From: Epiperipatus broadwayi
Taxonomy: Eukaryota > Onychophora > Udeonychophora > Euonychophora > Peripatidae
Direction: 5' to 3'
Length of the DNA stretch: 64,000 nucleotides
Assembly (NCBI GenBank): GCA_028023455.1
Contig: JAQFVV010000021.1
Span: 1,461,001 to 1,525,000, forward strand
The notes under the pieces were generated by a model. That model was not told the DNA's origin. It saw only the letters and a list, made by a program, of their open reading frames with translations, and ran no database searches. Both the position numbers and the translations under genes were made by a program. Shown here one piece after another: positions 45,621 to 57,985 of the stretch; positions within the stretch are counted from its first letter, which is position 1; each line of letters starts with the position of its first letter.

Positions 45621-46319
45621 CTTACCTTCAAGAAAAGAATTTAATATATGTACATTTATAGATATATATTTTTAAGCTGGTAACACTGAGATAATATTAT
45701 AAACATCACCAGATCAAACTAGAATAGAAGACATATACTGTTTGTGATTATACATAACTCAAGATTACTATTAAGAGTTCTAGGGTAGAGTGAACTACTG
45801 CTCCTAGAAGCAATATTTATTGAAAAGTTTTGACATTATTATGTTTTATTCTTAATCACTATAAAGATTTAATATACATTTTTACTAAAAGTGAAGAATT
45901 TTAGGAATATAGAAGCTGTTAGTATTATCAGACATTTCATGTAAAAGGAGAAATACATCCCTCTTTTTGAAATAGACTTGCCCTCAGTAGTGTTTATGAT
46001 GTAGCTCTTACCTGGGTGTTGTAAAAATTATATGAAGAGGGTTGCAGACAATGCAAACTACTACTAATGAAGTGTTATTACTGTGTTGTAATGATATGAT
46101 GTAAAAAGTTTCATAAAGAAAGACTTTTGGATTATCTCCAGGCTGTGCCATCTTGAGCTGCTCATGCTATCAACCATCTTTCTGTATTATGTCCAATAAT
46201 CAAAATTTGTATTTGTTCGATCAATTTTTCAACCTTTGATTATATGCACTGCAGTTGCATTTGTCTTCTTTCTTTTTTGCATTGTTCATTTGTTTGTGAT
46301 TGCTTGAATATTTATAATG

Positions 46320-46640
46320 TCATTTTATTTATAAATGTCTATTGAACAATTTCAATCATTTAATTAAATTGTTAACATATTTTTAGAAAAATTTTCATAT
46401 TTTATATAAATTCCAAACACATTCAACTGTTAGTGATAACCCAAAAATTATTATGGACCACAATATTTCAAAAGGTATTCTTTTCATCTTTTCTTCAGAT
46501 GTTGTTGGCCTGACCAAGAGCAGGTAGCATAAGAACTAAACTGCTAATCTTTAGATTTATAAATACTGAATTTAAGTTGATGCTCTGATGAGCTAGGCTC
46601 CTCTATTAAAGACAATTGTCAGTAGAATTTGTATCAGTGT
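46320..46640 (-). mobile_element. Family D copy D4 (truncated)
   Basis: AACACATTCAACTGTTAGTG, TTTCAAAAGGTATTCTTTTC, TTCTTCAGATGTTGTTGG and GATGAGCTAGGCTCC are the family D arm and eroded tRNA-like part. Confidence 0.55.
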
Positions 46641-46767
46641 TAGCTCATGAAATTTTTAAGCAGGGGTGCTTTATTACAGTATCATCACCAAAAAGTAAGC
46701 AGAGAAAACAACACATAAAGATTCTCATTTTGCAACCATATGAACTATTTTATTTTTCAATACCAAA

Positions 46768-47305
<538 letters not shown>

Positions 47306-47329
47306 AATAGAATTTACATAGTAAATAAA

Positions 47330-47545
47330 CAGAAACAGGCAAAACTATCCATACAGTATTGCCACTCAATCAATGGATGCCAGAAGGGTTGTGCATAAAA
47401 TCCCCATCTAGTGCCTACTCATCCATTATTCTCAGACTAGTTTCTGGCTAGTGGCCTGGTTTGCACTGAGTGGCAATACTGTATGGAGAGTTTTTCCTGT
47501 TTTAATAATAGTTATAAGCAATCATACGAAATGGTAATCATGTGA
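47330..47545. mobile_element. Family A element, copy A7 (hammerhead deleted)
   Basis: The left arm starts AGGCAAAACTATCCATACAG and continues to CAGACTAGTTTCTGGCTAGT. It then jumps to the right arm TTTGCACTGAGTGGCAATAC and TGTATGGAGAGTTTTTCC. The outer end GGTAATCATGTGATG follows. Only the 3' half of the ribozyme remains. Confidence 0.7.
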
Positions 47546-48262
47546 TGTTAAATGAAAAGAAGTAAATCCTTATAAAGTTAAAAGATTTAATGCTTTTTTT
47601 TTTAATTTTTACTAATTACTGTTTAACAAATAATAATATCTAGAATAGATTGATCTTTAATTTTTTATTTCATTTTTTTCATGTAATTACAGTTGGGGAA
47701 ATATAATTATTTTTTATATAGTCAAAACTAACACCCAATGTGATAAATATTTAAAATAATATTTCTTTTATTATTTTGTTTATTTTTTTATAATAAATAA
47801 TTACATGCTAATTAATAAATGTTAATTACAAGATAGAAAAAAAACAGAATATTTTATTCTCCGTTCTAAGTGAAAATAATAAAAAATATTCACTCTAAAA
47901 ACAAACCAGAATAGATAAACATATCGTGCTTAAAATATGTTGATTCCATGGCAGTCAAGAATTCCAACGACACTAGTTATGCACATTAATATAAGATAAG
48001 GAATTTCAATGGAACAAACTGAAATTTACTGAATATGGCATTTCTGGCACTGCCATAATTAGTAGCATCTTTGAATAGACTTTCAAGCAACGTTTAAGAT
48101 AATTTTAAAAAAAAATGATTTAATTAGTTATATTCCCATAATAATTATGCAACATATTGAGTGATTATTATATTATAGATATTTTCAAGCACAAATTTAA
48201 AAATTAATTTTTTTCTGGAGGTACACCAGCACTTATGGATCAGCCACAACTGATTTGGTATA

Positions 48263-48609
48263 GTGATCTATGACAACTAGCCATTAAATATCACATGATC
48301 ACCATTCTTATGGTTACACAAACTGTTTACACAAAAGCAAAATTCTCCACACAGTAGCGCCATTTACTGAAAACCAGAGTAATCAATGGATACAGGAAGA
48401 TTTTTTGCATAAAATCCCTATCTAGTGCCTACTCATCCAATATCCCCAGACTAGTTTTTAGCTTGTGGTTTTTATCAGTGAGGAGTCTTGGATCTGAGAG
48501 CAGTGCTATAGGATTTTATGCAAAAACCTTCTTAGTAAGCATCCATTGATTACTCTGGCTTGCAGAGAATGGTGCTACTGTATGGAGAGTTTTGCCTCTG
48601 TGATCTATG
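48263..48609. mobile_element. Family A element, copy A8, with possible target duplication
   Basis: GTGATCTATG lies at 48263-48272 and again at 48600-48609. Between them are the outer end ATCACATGATCACCATTC, the left arm with AATTCTCCACACAGTAGC, a minus-strand hammerhead, and a shortened right arm. The right arm ends CTACTGTATGGAGAGTTTTG and CCTCT. Confidence 0.75.
48436..48492 (-). ncRNA. Hammerhead motif, family A (A8), core eroded
   Basis: Stem I is fully kept: UCCAA/UUGGA, internal loop, UCCUCA/UGGGGA. ACUAGU and C are also kept. CUGAUGA has become CUGAUAA, and GAAA has become AAAA. Confidence 0.55.
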
Positions 48610-48611
48610 GC

Positions 48612-51404
48612 AGTCCTAATTTTTTTCATTTTTAAAGACAAGATTAATAAGTATTTTTCAAATGTTATGGATTAGAATACTAGAATATTTTTCTGTTTGA
48701 TTCTCTTTCTGGAGCTAAAATTGCCTTATATATATATATATATGAATGCTTACTACTGACAATGATAAAATGAAGTAAATAGTTTCCATGCGAAGATTAT
48801 GTGCCCAGAGAATATTATATCCAAACTAATCACTAAATTTAGCTGTATATGTAATAAGCTTGAATAATCAAGTTTATTGTAGATGGCGCAGGAGCAGAGA
48901 GATTACTCGTTTTATCATAATATTGTGTGAAATGTATCCCACTTTAAATTTATCTATTTTTATACCTACGTTTCTAGTTGTCTTTAACAGCATACTTAAC
49001 ATACATTAGAGTTTTATAGTTTCATTTTATTTCAGATAAAAAGTATACAATTTTATTATGACTAATAAAAACTATTTATTTGATTTTTTTTTTTTACCCT
49101 CTCCTTTACTTGAATGAATTAATTCCTATAGTATGAGTAATGCCGTTTTAGCTTTTCAAAATGAACTTATGTTTAAATTACATATTATTATAAAATAGCC
49201 TACCCCCAGATTTAAATGGAATAATTATTCTTATTTTATATTCGCTAATTCCATTCTTTTAATTAATTTCAAAATTTTCAATCTTTTATCAAGCCATTTG
49301 GTTTTGACAGTAAGTATGCTCAAGCAATTATTTAATTATAAAGTTGTCAGGTATCTTTTGCTATCTTATAGTCGTATGTATATATATTTAAAAGGATATA
49401 TCATTTTACTGTTGTTATATAGCAGACAAACTTGCCTGAGGATAGGCAGTATATAATCCGTTCCATCAAATTGCGAGTAGAGAGAAAGTATGATGTCACT
49501 CTTTTGTTGACAATTTTGTTAGCATAAAATATTGATATGTTTTCTTCATATTAAAATTTATTCATCAATCTTTAACGAGGGCGTACGTCGTGTTTTTTGT
49601 TAATATAAAAACATTTGATATTATTTATCTGCCAAGGACAATTATAGATATAATTATTATTTTTTAGCAATATATATATATATTGTTCGGTTGTGACTTA
49701 GATGTAACTTGCATCAATGATTCTAAAAAAAATTTACTTCAATATCTGCCGATTTGTGAGTTTATTTTCATTACCTTTATTGTAATGTGATATAAATAAC
49801 TTTGTTTATTTCTAAATTTAAAGAAATATATAAATAAATTAAATTATGTTAAACTATCATTTTAAATATTACAATAAAGAAGTAATTTATTTTTAAATTC
49901 TGAACATTTACCTTAATAAGTTAATATTAAATGCAATTACAAATCTTTAATTTTTGCTAGGCAACCTCTTATTGGTTTTAAATTGTATTATATAAATAAA
50001 TGTCATAAAACATTAATAAAAAGTAGAAATTATAAGGAATTGTATTGCTGTGAAAAGGGATAATTTCAGTGATAAGTTTGAGAAACTTTTCGGTGCGCAG
50101 TTTGAATAAAAATAAGATTTAAACAACTGTAAGTTGCAAATAAGACTCGGTTATCTATCTGAAAACGTGGGCGGGATACTGCCATTTAGCGGAATATATG
50201 TTTACAATCTTGTTTTATCAACTTTGATTATTATTAAAATAAAGGTAAAGTTGTTTATTATTAAAGTAGAACTAAAGCAAACTTTTTATAAGTCTTTTTT
50301 TTATGTTAGACTATAAAAAATTGTTATGATTATATTTAAATACAATCAGAACACTATTTATATTAGCGACATCTAAGACAAGCTTAAATAGTCAATGTTA
50401 TCACATTGTGCATTGAAAACGTCATCTCAGATTTGGGATTCAAAGCTAGATTGCAATTAAGAAGGTAGCAAATATTTTTAATTCCATTTAATATTCAAGC
50501 CAAATGTCTAAAATGTAAAACATGTTGAAGAATGGGGGTTTCACTGCATGGCAATCTGTTAATCACTGATTACTCAAGTTTACTATAGATGGCGCTAAAA
50601 TAATGAAATTGTTTGTGTTTTTTATATATTGCGTAATCTAGAAGTTTAATGGATTTATTATGTTTTTATAATTGTGCGTATCCACCCTTTATTGTTAAAA
50701 AGAGGTTACCTTGTCAACAGTTTGAAATTGTTGATTGTTATTGATATTGGGTTGTCTAAGTGTTGACTGGTTTTTAATGATATATACATTGCTTGTTGAA
50801 AGGTAAGTTGATGTTCAAACTTAAAATAGTTGATAAATAACAGCAGTCCACTGTGTTTGTTAGCCTGACTTTATTTTATTCCTTAATATTTCAGAATCAT
50901 TTATTTTTTAATCAAATATTTATATAATATTGATTAAAGCATAATTATTTTCTGAGAATATATTGTCATTACAACATGGTTGTAACATAATCATGGGTTC
51001 ATCACTCTTTAGTAGTGTGATGTCTTTACCAGTGATTAAAACCATATCATATCATAATCATGTTACTTGTTTTTTTAAATAAATACCTCAATATTTAACT
51101 GACCAATCCAGTTTAATCTGAGTCCCTTATCCTCTCATTAATATTAACTAGAATACAAATAAAAAATATTGTATTCAAATCATTACATCTATGCTATGAT
51201 GGGATATTCATCATTAAATATTAATCATTGTGATTATCATAGTTACCATTAACTGACCAAAATTAAATAGGATATAAGATAATAAAATTTAGTTTTGTTT
51301 TCTTTCCTAATTCTTTTAATTTAGCATTTTTTTTTACTGTTTAAATTATGAATGACAAATAAATTTACCTAGTATTAATAACACGTACATCACAATATTT
51401 TGAG
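48612..51404. other. AT-rich stretch, nothing firmly recognised
   Basis: Two similar short words, AAGTTTATTGTAGATGGCGC (about 48869) and AAGTTTACTATAGATGGCGC (about 50570), occur in the same orientation and may be ends of an unknown repeat. Confidence 0.4.
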
Positions 51405-51800
51405 TGTTTACAACCAATCAGGAAACAGAACTAGAAGGGGAATCAAACCAGTAACTTTAAAGGGATTCTCCAAAAAATTAAGCCATCCTGTCAAAACAAT
51501 AGTAGAAATATATTGATTGGTTAGAGCATCATTCATAAATTGAAAGACCATTGGTTTAATTCCCATGATAGTGCAGTCATTGGTTAGCCACCAATACCTA
51601 AAGAAGTAAGACTAAAACCTCTTAAAATATTGCAGTGCATACTAAATTATGTGAGTTATTACCAGTTTAATGTTGTTAAAATGTTTAAATAAATATCGAA
51701 GTTTTATTTAAAGAAAATATTTATTTAACTAATGAAATAGATGATAGAAATAGTGTAACATGTAATTACAAATAAAATATTATCAACACAAACTTTATAA
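51405..51800. mobile_element. Family D copies, head to head (D6)
   Basis: A minus-strand tRNA-like piece (CAAACCAGTAACTTTAAAGG, AGCCATCCTGTCAAAAC) is followed by a plus-strand piece (GATTGGTTAGAGCATCATTC, TTGGTTTAATTCCCATGA). The D arm end GATGATAGAAATAGTGTAAC comes last. Confidence 0.55.
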
Positions 51801-51804
51801 CCAT

Positions 51805-52685
51805 TTTTAATAATATATAAAAGGAAATTTGTAGTATATTAATTATAACATATGTCTGATAATCTCATGTTTCAATTTGTATCCAGTCTGAATGAACCTA
51901 GTTTATTTAATTTATAAACTGGTATAAGATTGTTTTCAGGTAATTGATATGTAGCTGCTTATACAAGTTATCTAATAAGGCAAGGGTAAAGAAAAATAAC
52001 TTTTAAATAGACTTATGTAAGGCAAAGTTCTTCTCAATTGTTTCTCAGTTGCTATATTGTAAAAGTTTGAATGTTTTTCCCTTGATATTTTTCTTTTTAG
52101 ATAAGAAACATTAGACACTCACTTGCTGAGCTATAATGGATAGTTTATCTATGGGTTGGTTGCCTCAAAACAAGTTTATTAATAAATTTATCAAGTTTAC
52201 ACAGCCTGATTTTAAACCAACAATATGTTACTGCAATCTACAATTATTTTTTTAAGTTAGTATTTAATTAGTATAAGCTAGAGATCAGAAGTTAATAAAT
52301 TGACTGCCTATTATACACTTTTATAAATGTAATATATTATTCATTAAATTAACATGCTGCATTAATTTAGTGCACCTGAAGTAGATGTGTTTTCAGATGT
52401 TCCCAGGTGATATTAAAAAAATCCATAATGTATTAAAAACATTACAGAACATCATAATTTCAGTACAGGTAAAGTATATGACACTGTCTGTAACCAGTAC
52501 AGAAGAATATGTTATACAACAACTGCCTAATTTAATCACATACTGGCATTCATTTGATTGACTCAGATTAATGTGGAACCTTTACTTAAATCATTTATAT
52601 TAGCTAAATATCTTATTTAACAACCAATAGCTATGGGCTAAGTATCAAAAAAGGTTCAATGCTCACTTATGACCTGAAAAACATC
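51805..52685. other. AT-rich stretch, nothing recognised
   Basis: No feature identified. Confidence 0.5.
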
Positions 52686-52687
52686 CA

Positions 52688-53172
52688 TAATTCACCTAGT
52701 AATTTAGATTGTGCTTTACACAAAAAAGTGAAGCTTGTCTCAATCTTATTAAAAGTTATATTGCTTAGCACTTTCAGAGATCTTGAGTTTCCATAATCAT
52801 AGCCTACTTTTAACTGAAGTTTAGCTGTGGTTTATGTAAAATTTATGCAAATGTTATAACAACCTTTTTTTGGAGATTGCAAAGCATGATTCTTTCTGGT
52901 TTATTGCACAATTGTCATTTGCTATAAAACACGCCTCTTTAATTTTTTGTTTCATATCATTACGTTCATAAATTTTGCATAAACCACAGATAAACTTCAG
53001 TTAAAAGTAGGTTATGATTATGGAGACTCAAGTTTTCTGAAAGCACTAAGCCATATAACTTTTAATAAGATTGAGACAAGCTTCACTTTTTTAACGTAAA
53101 GCGCAATCTAAATTACTTACTACTCAAAGGTGAAGTAGAAAACTAGTATTTTATTTCATAATTCACCTAGTT
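52688..53172. mobile_element. Foldback repeat with arms of about 180 bp
   Basis: Left ATAATTCACCTAGTAATTTA, GTGAAGCTTGTCTCAATC and AACTGAAGTTTAGCTGTGGT mirror right ACCACAGATAAACTTCAGTT, GATTGAGACAAGCTTCAC and ATAATTCACCTAG-containing sequence. No hammerhead core was found. Class unknown. Confidence 0.75.
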
Positions 53173-53957
53173 TAAATTCAAACCCAAGTATTGTGTAGAT
53201 ACATTACATCTCTAAGTTATGCATCCTTTTATGCTATTTAAGCTAATAACATCAAAGATTTCAAACGCTTAATATTTTGAAGCAGTTTGTTTGTATAGTT
53301 GTTAGGTTGGTTAATAGATCAGCAACAATATGGTTAGTGACTCCACTTAATTGGTTCATTTATTTCTAATTATTTTTTTGGGGTTTCATTTTATTCAGAG
53401 TCTGTTATCAAGAATGAGAACATAAAATTTTATAAAACATTTTATAACGTTTATAAAAATAAATTACTGTGAGCATAAGTAAAAAAATACTTTTTTAAAT
53501 ACTATGTTTAATAATTTTTAACATTTTGCTTTATAACTAAATAATTATATATGTATAATGGGATAATGTAAAATGAACTTAATTGGTTCTCGAATCTCAT
53601 TTGTTATAGCGTCTATATATTCTAATGTACATTGACATACATGGCCGTGTGTATGCTATATTTTATTTCAAGCCCCCCCCCCCATTCGTACATTTTACTT
53701 GGCATATAGTAGGTCACATTATTTTGATAAGCTGATTAGAATAAGATACATCTTGTCTATTGAAGTGCAAATGTACAGTATTTTTCAACACACACACACA
53801 CATATATAACACAGATGCTTTTTATATGAATATTATGCACGTATAAATAAAAAATCTAGTATAAACAAAGGGGCACATTTTTAAATATTTTCTATTCACT
53901 GAAAAAATAAGAATAAGATTACTGTACCACATTTTTAATTATTAAATAAATAAATAA

Positions 53958-54475
53958 TAATATCTTTGGTCATATATTTATGATTACACCCCTCCACAAG
54001 GTGTTAAAAACAGATGGAAACCAGTGCCTACCTTGAGCAGAAGTAGTATAGTAAAAATTACACTACAGAAATATTATTCATTAAGTGGATAATCTCTAGT
54101 CTAATGAATAATTAATAAAAATTATTAATATATTTCCATCAAGAGATTTGTGTTAAAATTATGATGGCAGTCAGTTTGACACTTATTAATGAAACTGTAG
54201 TAATTGGCTATCTATAAAAATACTGAATAGTGATAAAGTTATGTGTAAGAGATTGCGTTCTGGGCCAATTGATGAGTGCTGGTTCTGTGTGAAATGTGTA
54301 TCTTGGATATCATACATTTTTGGTCATATGTTTATGATTACAAGATGTTATAAGAAGATAGAAACCAGTCCCCCCCCCCCTTGCAAGAGAGTGGTATAGT
54401 GAATTATTCATTAAGTAGATAGTCGCTAATCTAATGAATGACTAATAAAGATAATGTTAATTAATAATAATGTGT
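53958..54475 (+). mobile_element. Family B element, copy B4 (about 1.5 units)
   Basis: It starts TATCTTTGGTCATATATTTA, just downstream of where the hammerhead would cut. It runs through one unit to the hammerhead at 54255-54312, then a second partial unit to about 54470. A poly-C run (54370-54380) sits in the second unit. Confidence 0.75.
54255..54312 (+). ncRNA. Hammerhead motif, family B (B4)
   Basis: The first core base is changed (UUGAUGA). Stem II is GUGCU.../...GUGU, GAAA is intact, stem III AUGUGUAU pairs with wobbles, and the cleavage base is C. Inner stem I CCAA/UUGG is kept. Confidence 0.6.
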
Positions 54476-54479
54476 CTGA

Positions 54480-55021
54480 TTTTCCACTATTGCATACACT
54501 TTGGATAATATTCCTTTTTTTTAATATTTTTTTTCTCTTATAGAAACATAAAATACTAATCTCATTATCAAAAAACTAAGAGCCTCTAATAGTTTTTATT
54601 TTTTTAAGATATTAACTTTAAATATATTTTAAAATTTTGTTAAACTTTTAGCATTACATTTAGAAAATAATTTACTACATAAAATACTGCACATCAAATT
54701 CGAAAATAATAGTAATGAAAGTTATAAAAATACTCACCACAAACTGAAGAAATGTTATTAATGGGCATACTTGTGTACAACACTGAGATGACAAAATGGC
54801 TGTGAATATAACTAAAAATTTATTTACAAACTTAATTTTATTTTTTGGAATGTGACTATGTATAATGTTCAGAGATGTAAAATGGCTGCACAAGTATTGC
54901 AAAATTTATTAAATTTGGAAATTTTAATTTGTTGTTGTTTATTTACAATTTCTTTGTTTATATATATATGGCTACTGTGTAATTGAAGCTGTGTATATTT
55001 AATATAGTTTTCAACTTTACC

Positions 55022-55093
<72 letters not shown>

Positions 55094-55560
55094 GTAAACA
55101 ATTTCAAGCTCTCAGTGAGGAGCAAAACACTGTACAATATAACCATTTAAATAAGAAAAAATATAATGCAAATTCAAAATTGTAGTATTTTTATATTTAA
55201 ATGTTTGGTTTTGTAATTTTTATACATTGCATAAATGAATATGAAAAGGGTAAACATTCTTTTTCTAGCACCATCTATAATCAAACACTCAATAAATAGT
55301 TAAATGCTTATTAATCACCTTTATGCCCCACATGATTGGTAGAATGGTACATCTTTCTTTTGTCAGTTCTGTTAATCAAAATTTTTATAATTTCCTTTAC
55401 CATCACCTAAACTGTGGCAAAAGTCCCTTAAAAATATATCTGATTAGATAGACTATAAATTTACCAACATATAATTAGAACAACACAACATGGGATAGTA
55501 TTCCATAAAGTCAATATTTCAGGTGAGAGCACTAAGATAAATCATCTTAGTCATGTGGCT
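54480..55560. other. AT-rich stretch with TA microsatellite
   Basis: Only simple repeats were recognised. Small open frames across the TA run are artefacts. Confidence 0.5.
55021..55092. repeat. TA microsatellite
   Basis: Nearly pure TA units, broken once by CAATTA near 55049. Confidence 0.95.
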
Positions 55561-55564
55561 AAAC

Positions 55565-55960
55565 TAAGTTTATAATTGTTATCAGATTTTAATGTTTTCA
55601 GCCACATTGTTTTATCTTCAGCAATTTGTTTTATATCTGCATATGAAAAACATTCAGTTTCACTGATCACATTTTTGATATACGATATTCTTGGTCTGCC
55701 CCTCAGACTTCTTTTTAAAATTTTGTGTCCAAAATATTTTGCAAAAATTTATCATGTCTTAAAATATGACCCAAAATTTGATCTTTTTTTATTTTTATTA
55801 TGTTCAGTAATTCTTTTTTTTTATTCCATGTTCTATTAATATTTGGTCATTAGTTTTATTTTCCATCCAACTCATTCTAGTTAGTCATCCAATATCTCCT
55901 ACCCATAAAATGCTGGTGACTGTGGTTTTTAAAAAAGACCTCAAAATATATAGATACTGA
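55565..55960 (-). pseudogene. LINE ORF2 C-terminal fragment (RGRPR type)
   Basis: The minus strand reads LDGK..., then NIIKIKKDQI, GHILRHDKFLQNIL and, after a frameshift, RRSLRGRPRISYIKNVISE and AEDKTMWLKTL. The order (H-LR...I..G, RGRPR..YI..V, A-DR..W) is a common LINE C-terminal pattern. It differs in sequence from the RTE family in this window, so it is a second family. Confidence 0.65.
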
Positions 55961-56029
55961 ACTGAATTCACATCTATAAGACTATATTGAAAAAAATATT
56001 GTGTTTTCATATTGGTATCTTAGCTTTGT

Positions 56030-56115
56030 AGTTTATTTATTGACCGGGAAGTGAACCCACACCAGCTCCTTAGAAGGCAGCTACACTAACTGCTAGGCCA
56101 CCAATGCTTTATAGT
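56030..56115 (-). mobile_element. tRNA-derived SINE copy 4 (fragment)
   Basis: On the minus strand: AAGCATTGGTGGCCTAGCAG, AGCTGCCTTCTAAGGAGCTG, then GTGGGTTCACTTCCCGG. It carries the A-box and B-box parts of the SINE. Confidence 0.65.
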
Positions 56116-56154
56116 TAATTAAATAGGTAAAAGGTGGATGCTGGAGGGTTGCAT

Positions 56155-56340
56155 TAGATCTTAAAATCTATGTGTAATCTCTCAGATCCAAAGCTCCTTA
56201 CTGATGAAACCTACAAGCTAGAAATTAGTCTGAGAATATTGGATGAGTAGGTGCTAGATAGAGCTTTTATGCACAAACCTTCTAGAATTCATTGATTGCT
56301 ATGACATGCACTTGTTGACACTACTCTGTGATGAATGTGA
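56155..56340 (+). mobile_element. Family A element, copy A9 (right arm)
   Basis: The right arm holds a hammerhead, then GTAGGTGCTAGATAGAGC, TATGCACAAACCTTCTAGAA and CATTGATTGCTATGACATGC. The left arm is missing. Confidence 0.65.
56187..56243 (+). ncRNA. Type I hammerhead motif, family A (A9), core intact
   Basis: CUGAUGA at 56201-56207, GAAA at 56221-56224, stem III AUUAGU with a wobble, cleavage base C. Outer stem I UCCAA/UUGGA is perfect. Inner stem I has one mismatch and stem II is weak. Confidence 0.65.
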
Positions 56341-56534
56341 TGCACATAATAATATTAATGTTTCATCAGATGTCGATGATCTGATTCAATAAAATCAATT
56401 TGCACTCTTCTTCTGATAATAATTTGTCCTGGATATACTCAGTGAGTACATAATATCTGGTGATGTCATGGATGAGATATTTAAATATTTCATTAATATG
56501 AAATGTTAATACAGTGATAGATTTATCACTAAGA

Positions 56535-56656
56535 ATCACATGATCACCATTTGTAGTGCTAGCAGATCTGTTATTAAAAAGGCAAAACTCTCCATACAGT
56601 AGTGCTACCCACTATGGGTGGCACTACTATATGGAGAGATTTGCCTTTGTTAATAA
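56535..56656. repeat. Near-perfect hairpin made of family A ends (A10)
   Basis: After the outer end ATCACATGATCACCATTT, arms 56571-56610 and 56616-56656 are almost perfect complements (AAGGCAAAACTCTCCATACA against TATATGGAGAGATTTGCCTT). The loop is only ACTAT. It is a collapsed family A element with everything inside lost. Confidence 0.8.
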
Positions 56657-56659
56657 GAT

Positions 56660-57355
56660 TTATCACTCATATATGCATGATCTTATCAATGTCTGTTTAC
56701 ATATTTTTGCTTTTAAAAAACATCACGTAATCAATTTGGCAGTGATTGGTTCTGTTACAATAGACAATTATTTATCTGTATTCAAAACCATTTGGTTCTG
56801 AGTTTTTTAGATGCTTGAATCTGAACCTTACAACAAAAATACATTTAAGTGCCCTGTATTTTTTTACTAAGATGGTAAGTTGTTATATACTGATCATTTG
56901 ATTTTTCCCTGTGCAGTTTGGTGCAGTTATAAACTGATAAATTAAAGGTTTATGGATCGAAGTTCAAGTTATCAGTTTTGGTGCTTAAACTTTGATAATT
57001 GAACACTTGTTTTGTTTGATTTTTTTAACAGGCATTAAAGTATTATATAACCTCCCAAGAAGAAATGCTTTATTTAAATAATTTTACCCTATGAAATTTA
57101 AAATGCAGTAATAAATTATAGTGAGAGCTTAAAGTTTACATCAGTGACAATGGAGTGCGTAAACATCACCATGAGTTTCTGGGAGATTAAATATTCAATT
57201 ATTTTTATTTACTTATATTCCTTGTTCTCCTGCCTTTTAATAAACCCCAAATGTTTATTACTGTGGGAAATTATCACATTGATTTTAATCATTATTGATC
57301 CACTACAAAAAGCTTCAATTTTTTTCCAGTATCTTAGTACATAGCTTCTCTACAC
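56660..57355. other. AT-rich stretch, nothing recognised
   Basis: No feature identified. Confidence 0.5.
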
Positions 57356-57359
57356 CAAA

Positions 57360-57830
57360 CAACTTTATTTATTCCATATATTCACCTCATATACAGTTGT
57401 TTTGTAGGTCCTTTACAATATATTGAATCCTGTTTAAAACATCAATTATTTATCTGTTATAATCTCTTCTACTAATATGACTTTACCAGTTCTATTACAG
57501 TCCTTAATTCTTTAGATAATTTCAATATTCCCTGTTTGTTCTCTCACCTAACTGGTCTGCTTTCAATCACTTCTTGTTATTCTGTACATATCTTCATATT
57601 TTGTTGAGTGGTCTGAAGTCTATGTATGATTTTCTGTCAAGTGTTGAATTATATATATTAAAAACCTTACTTTTCAAATACAGAGGTATATTTCTTTCTA
57701 TTACTAAATTATTTAACTAAAAGCACTCCAAGTTTATCTTCATGCATTATGTTTTAATCTGCATTAATAATCTAACCAAGATATCTGCAGTTCCTACCTT
57801 ATTCTAATTCATTATTTATTAATTATAAGC
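57360..57830 (-). mobile_element. RTE LINE 3' part (strongly decayed)
   Basis: It follows 43820-44340 in order: AGGTCCTTTACAATATATTG, CTCTTCTACTAATATGACTT, TTCAATATTCCCTGTTTGTT, TGGTCTGAAGTCTATGTATG, CTTTTCAAATACAGAGGTAT, AATAATCTAACCAAGATATC. Confidence 0.65.
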
Positions 57831-57985
57831 TATTGTGAGCATTAAATTATTCAAATATTTGCTACGAAGATAGTTTTGTACTTATAAATATTAAATAAAT
57901 TAAAATGTTTAATAAAAAAAATAAACTAAGTTATTAATTGTTATACTTAGTTTTTGCTGTAATATGAAGTCATATGTAAATAATT

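Noticed and set aside
54869-55146. Minus-strand frames of YIYIYI type
   Set aside because: They arise from the TA microsatellite.
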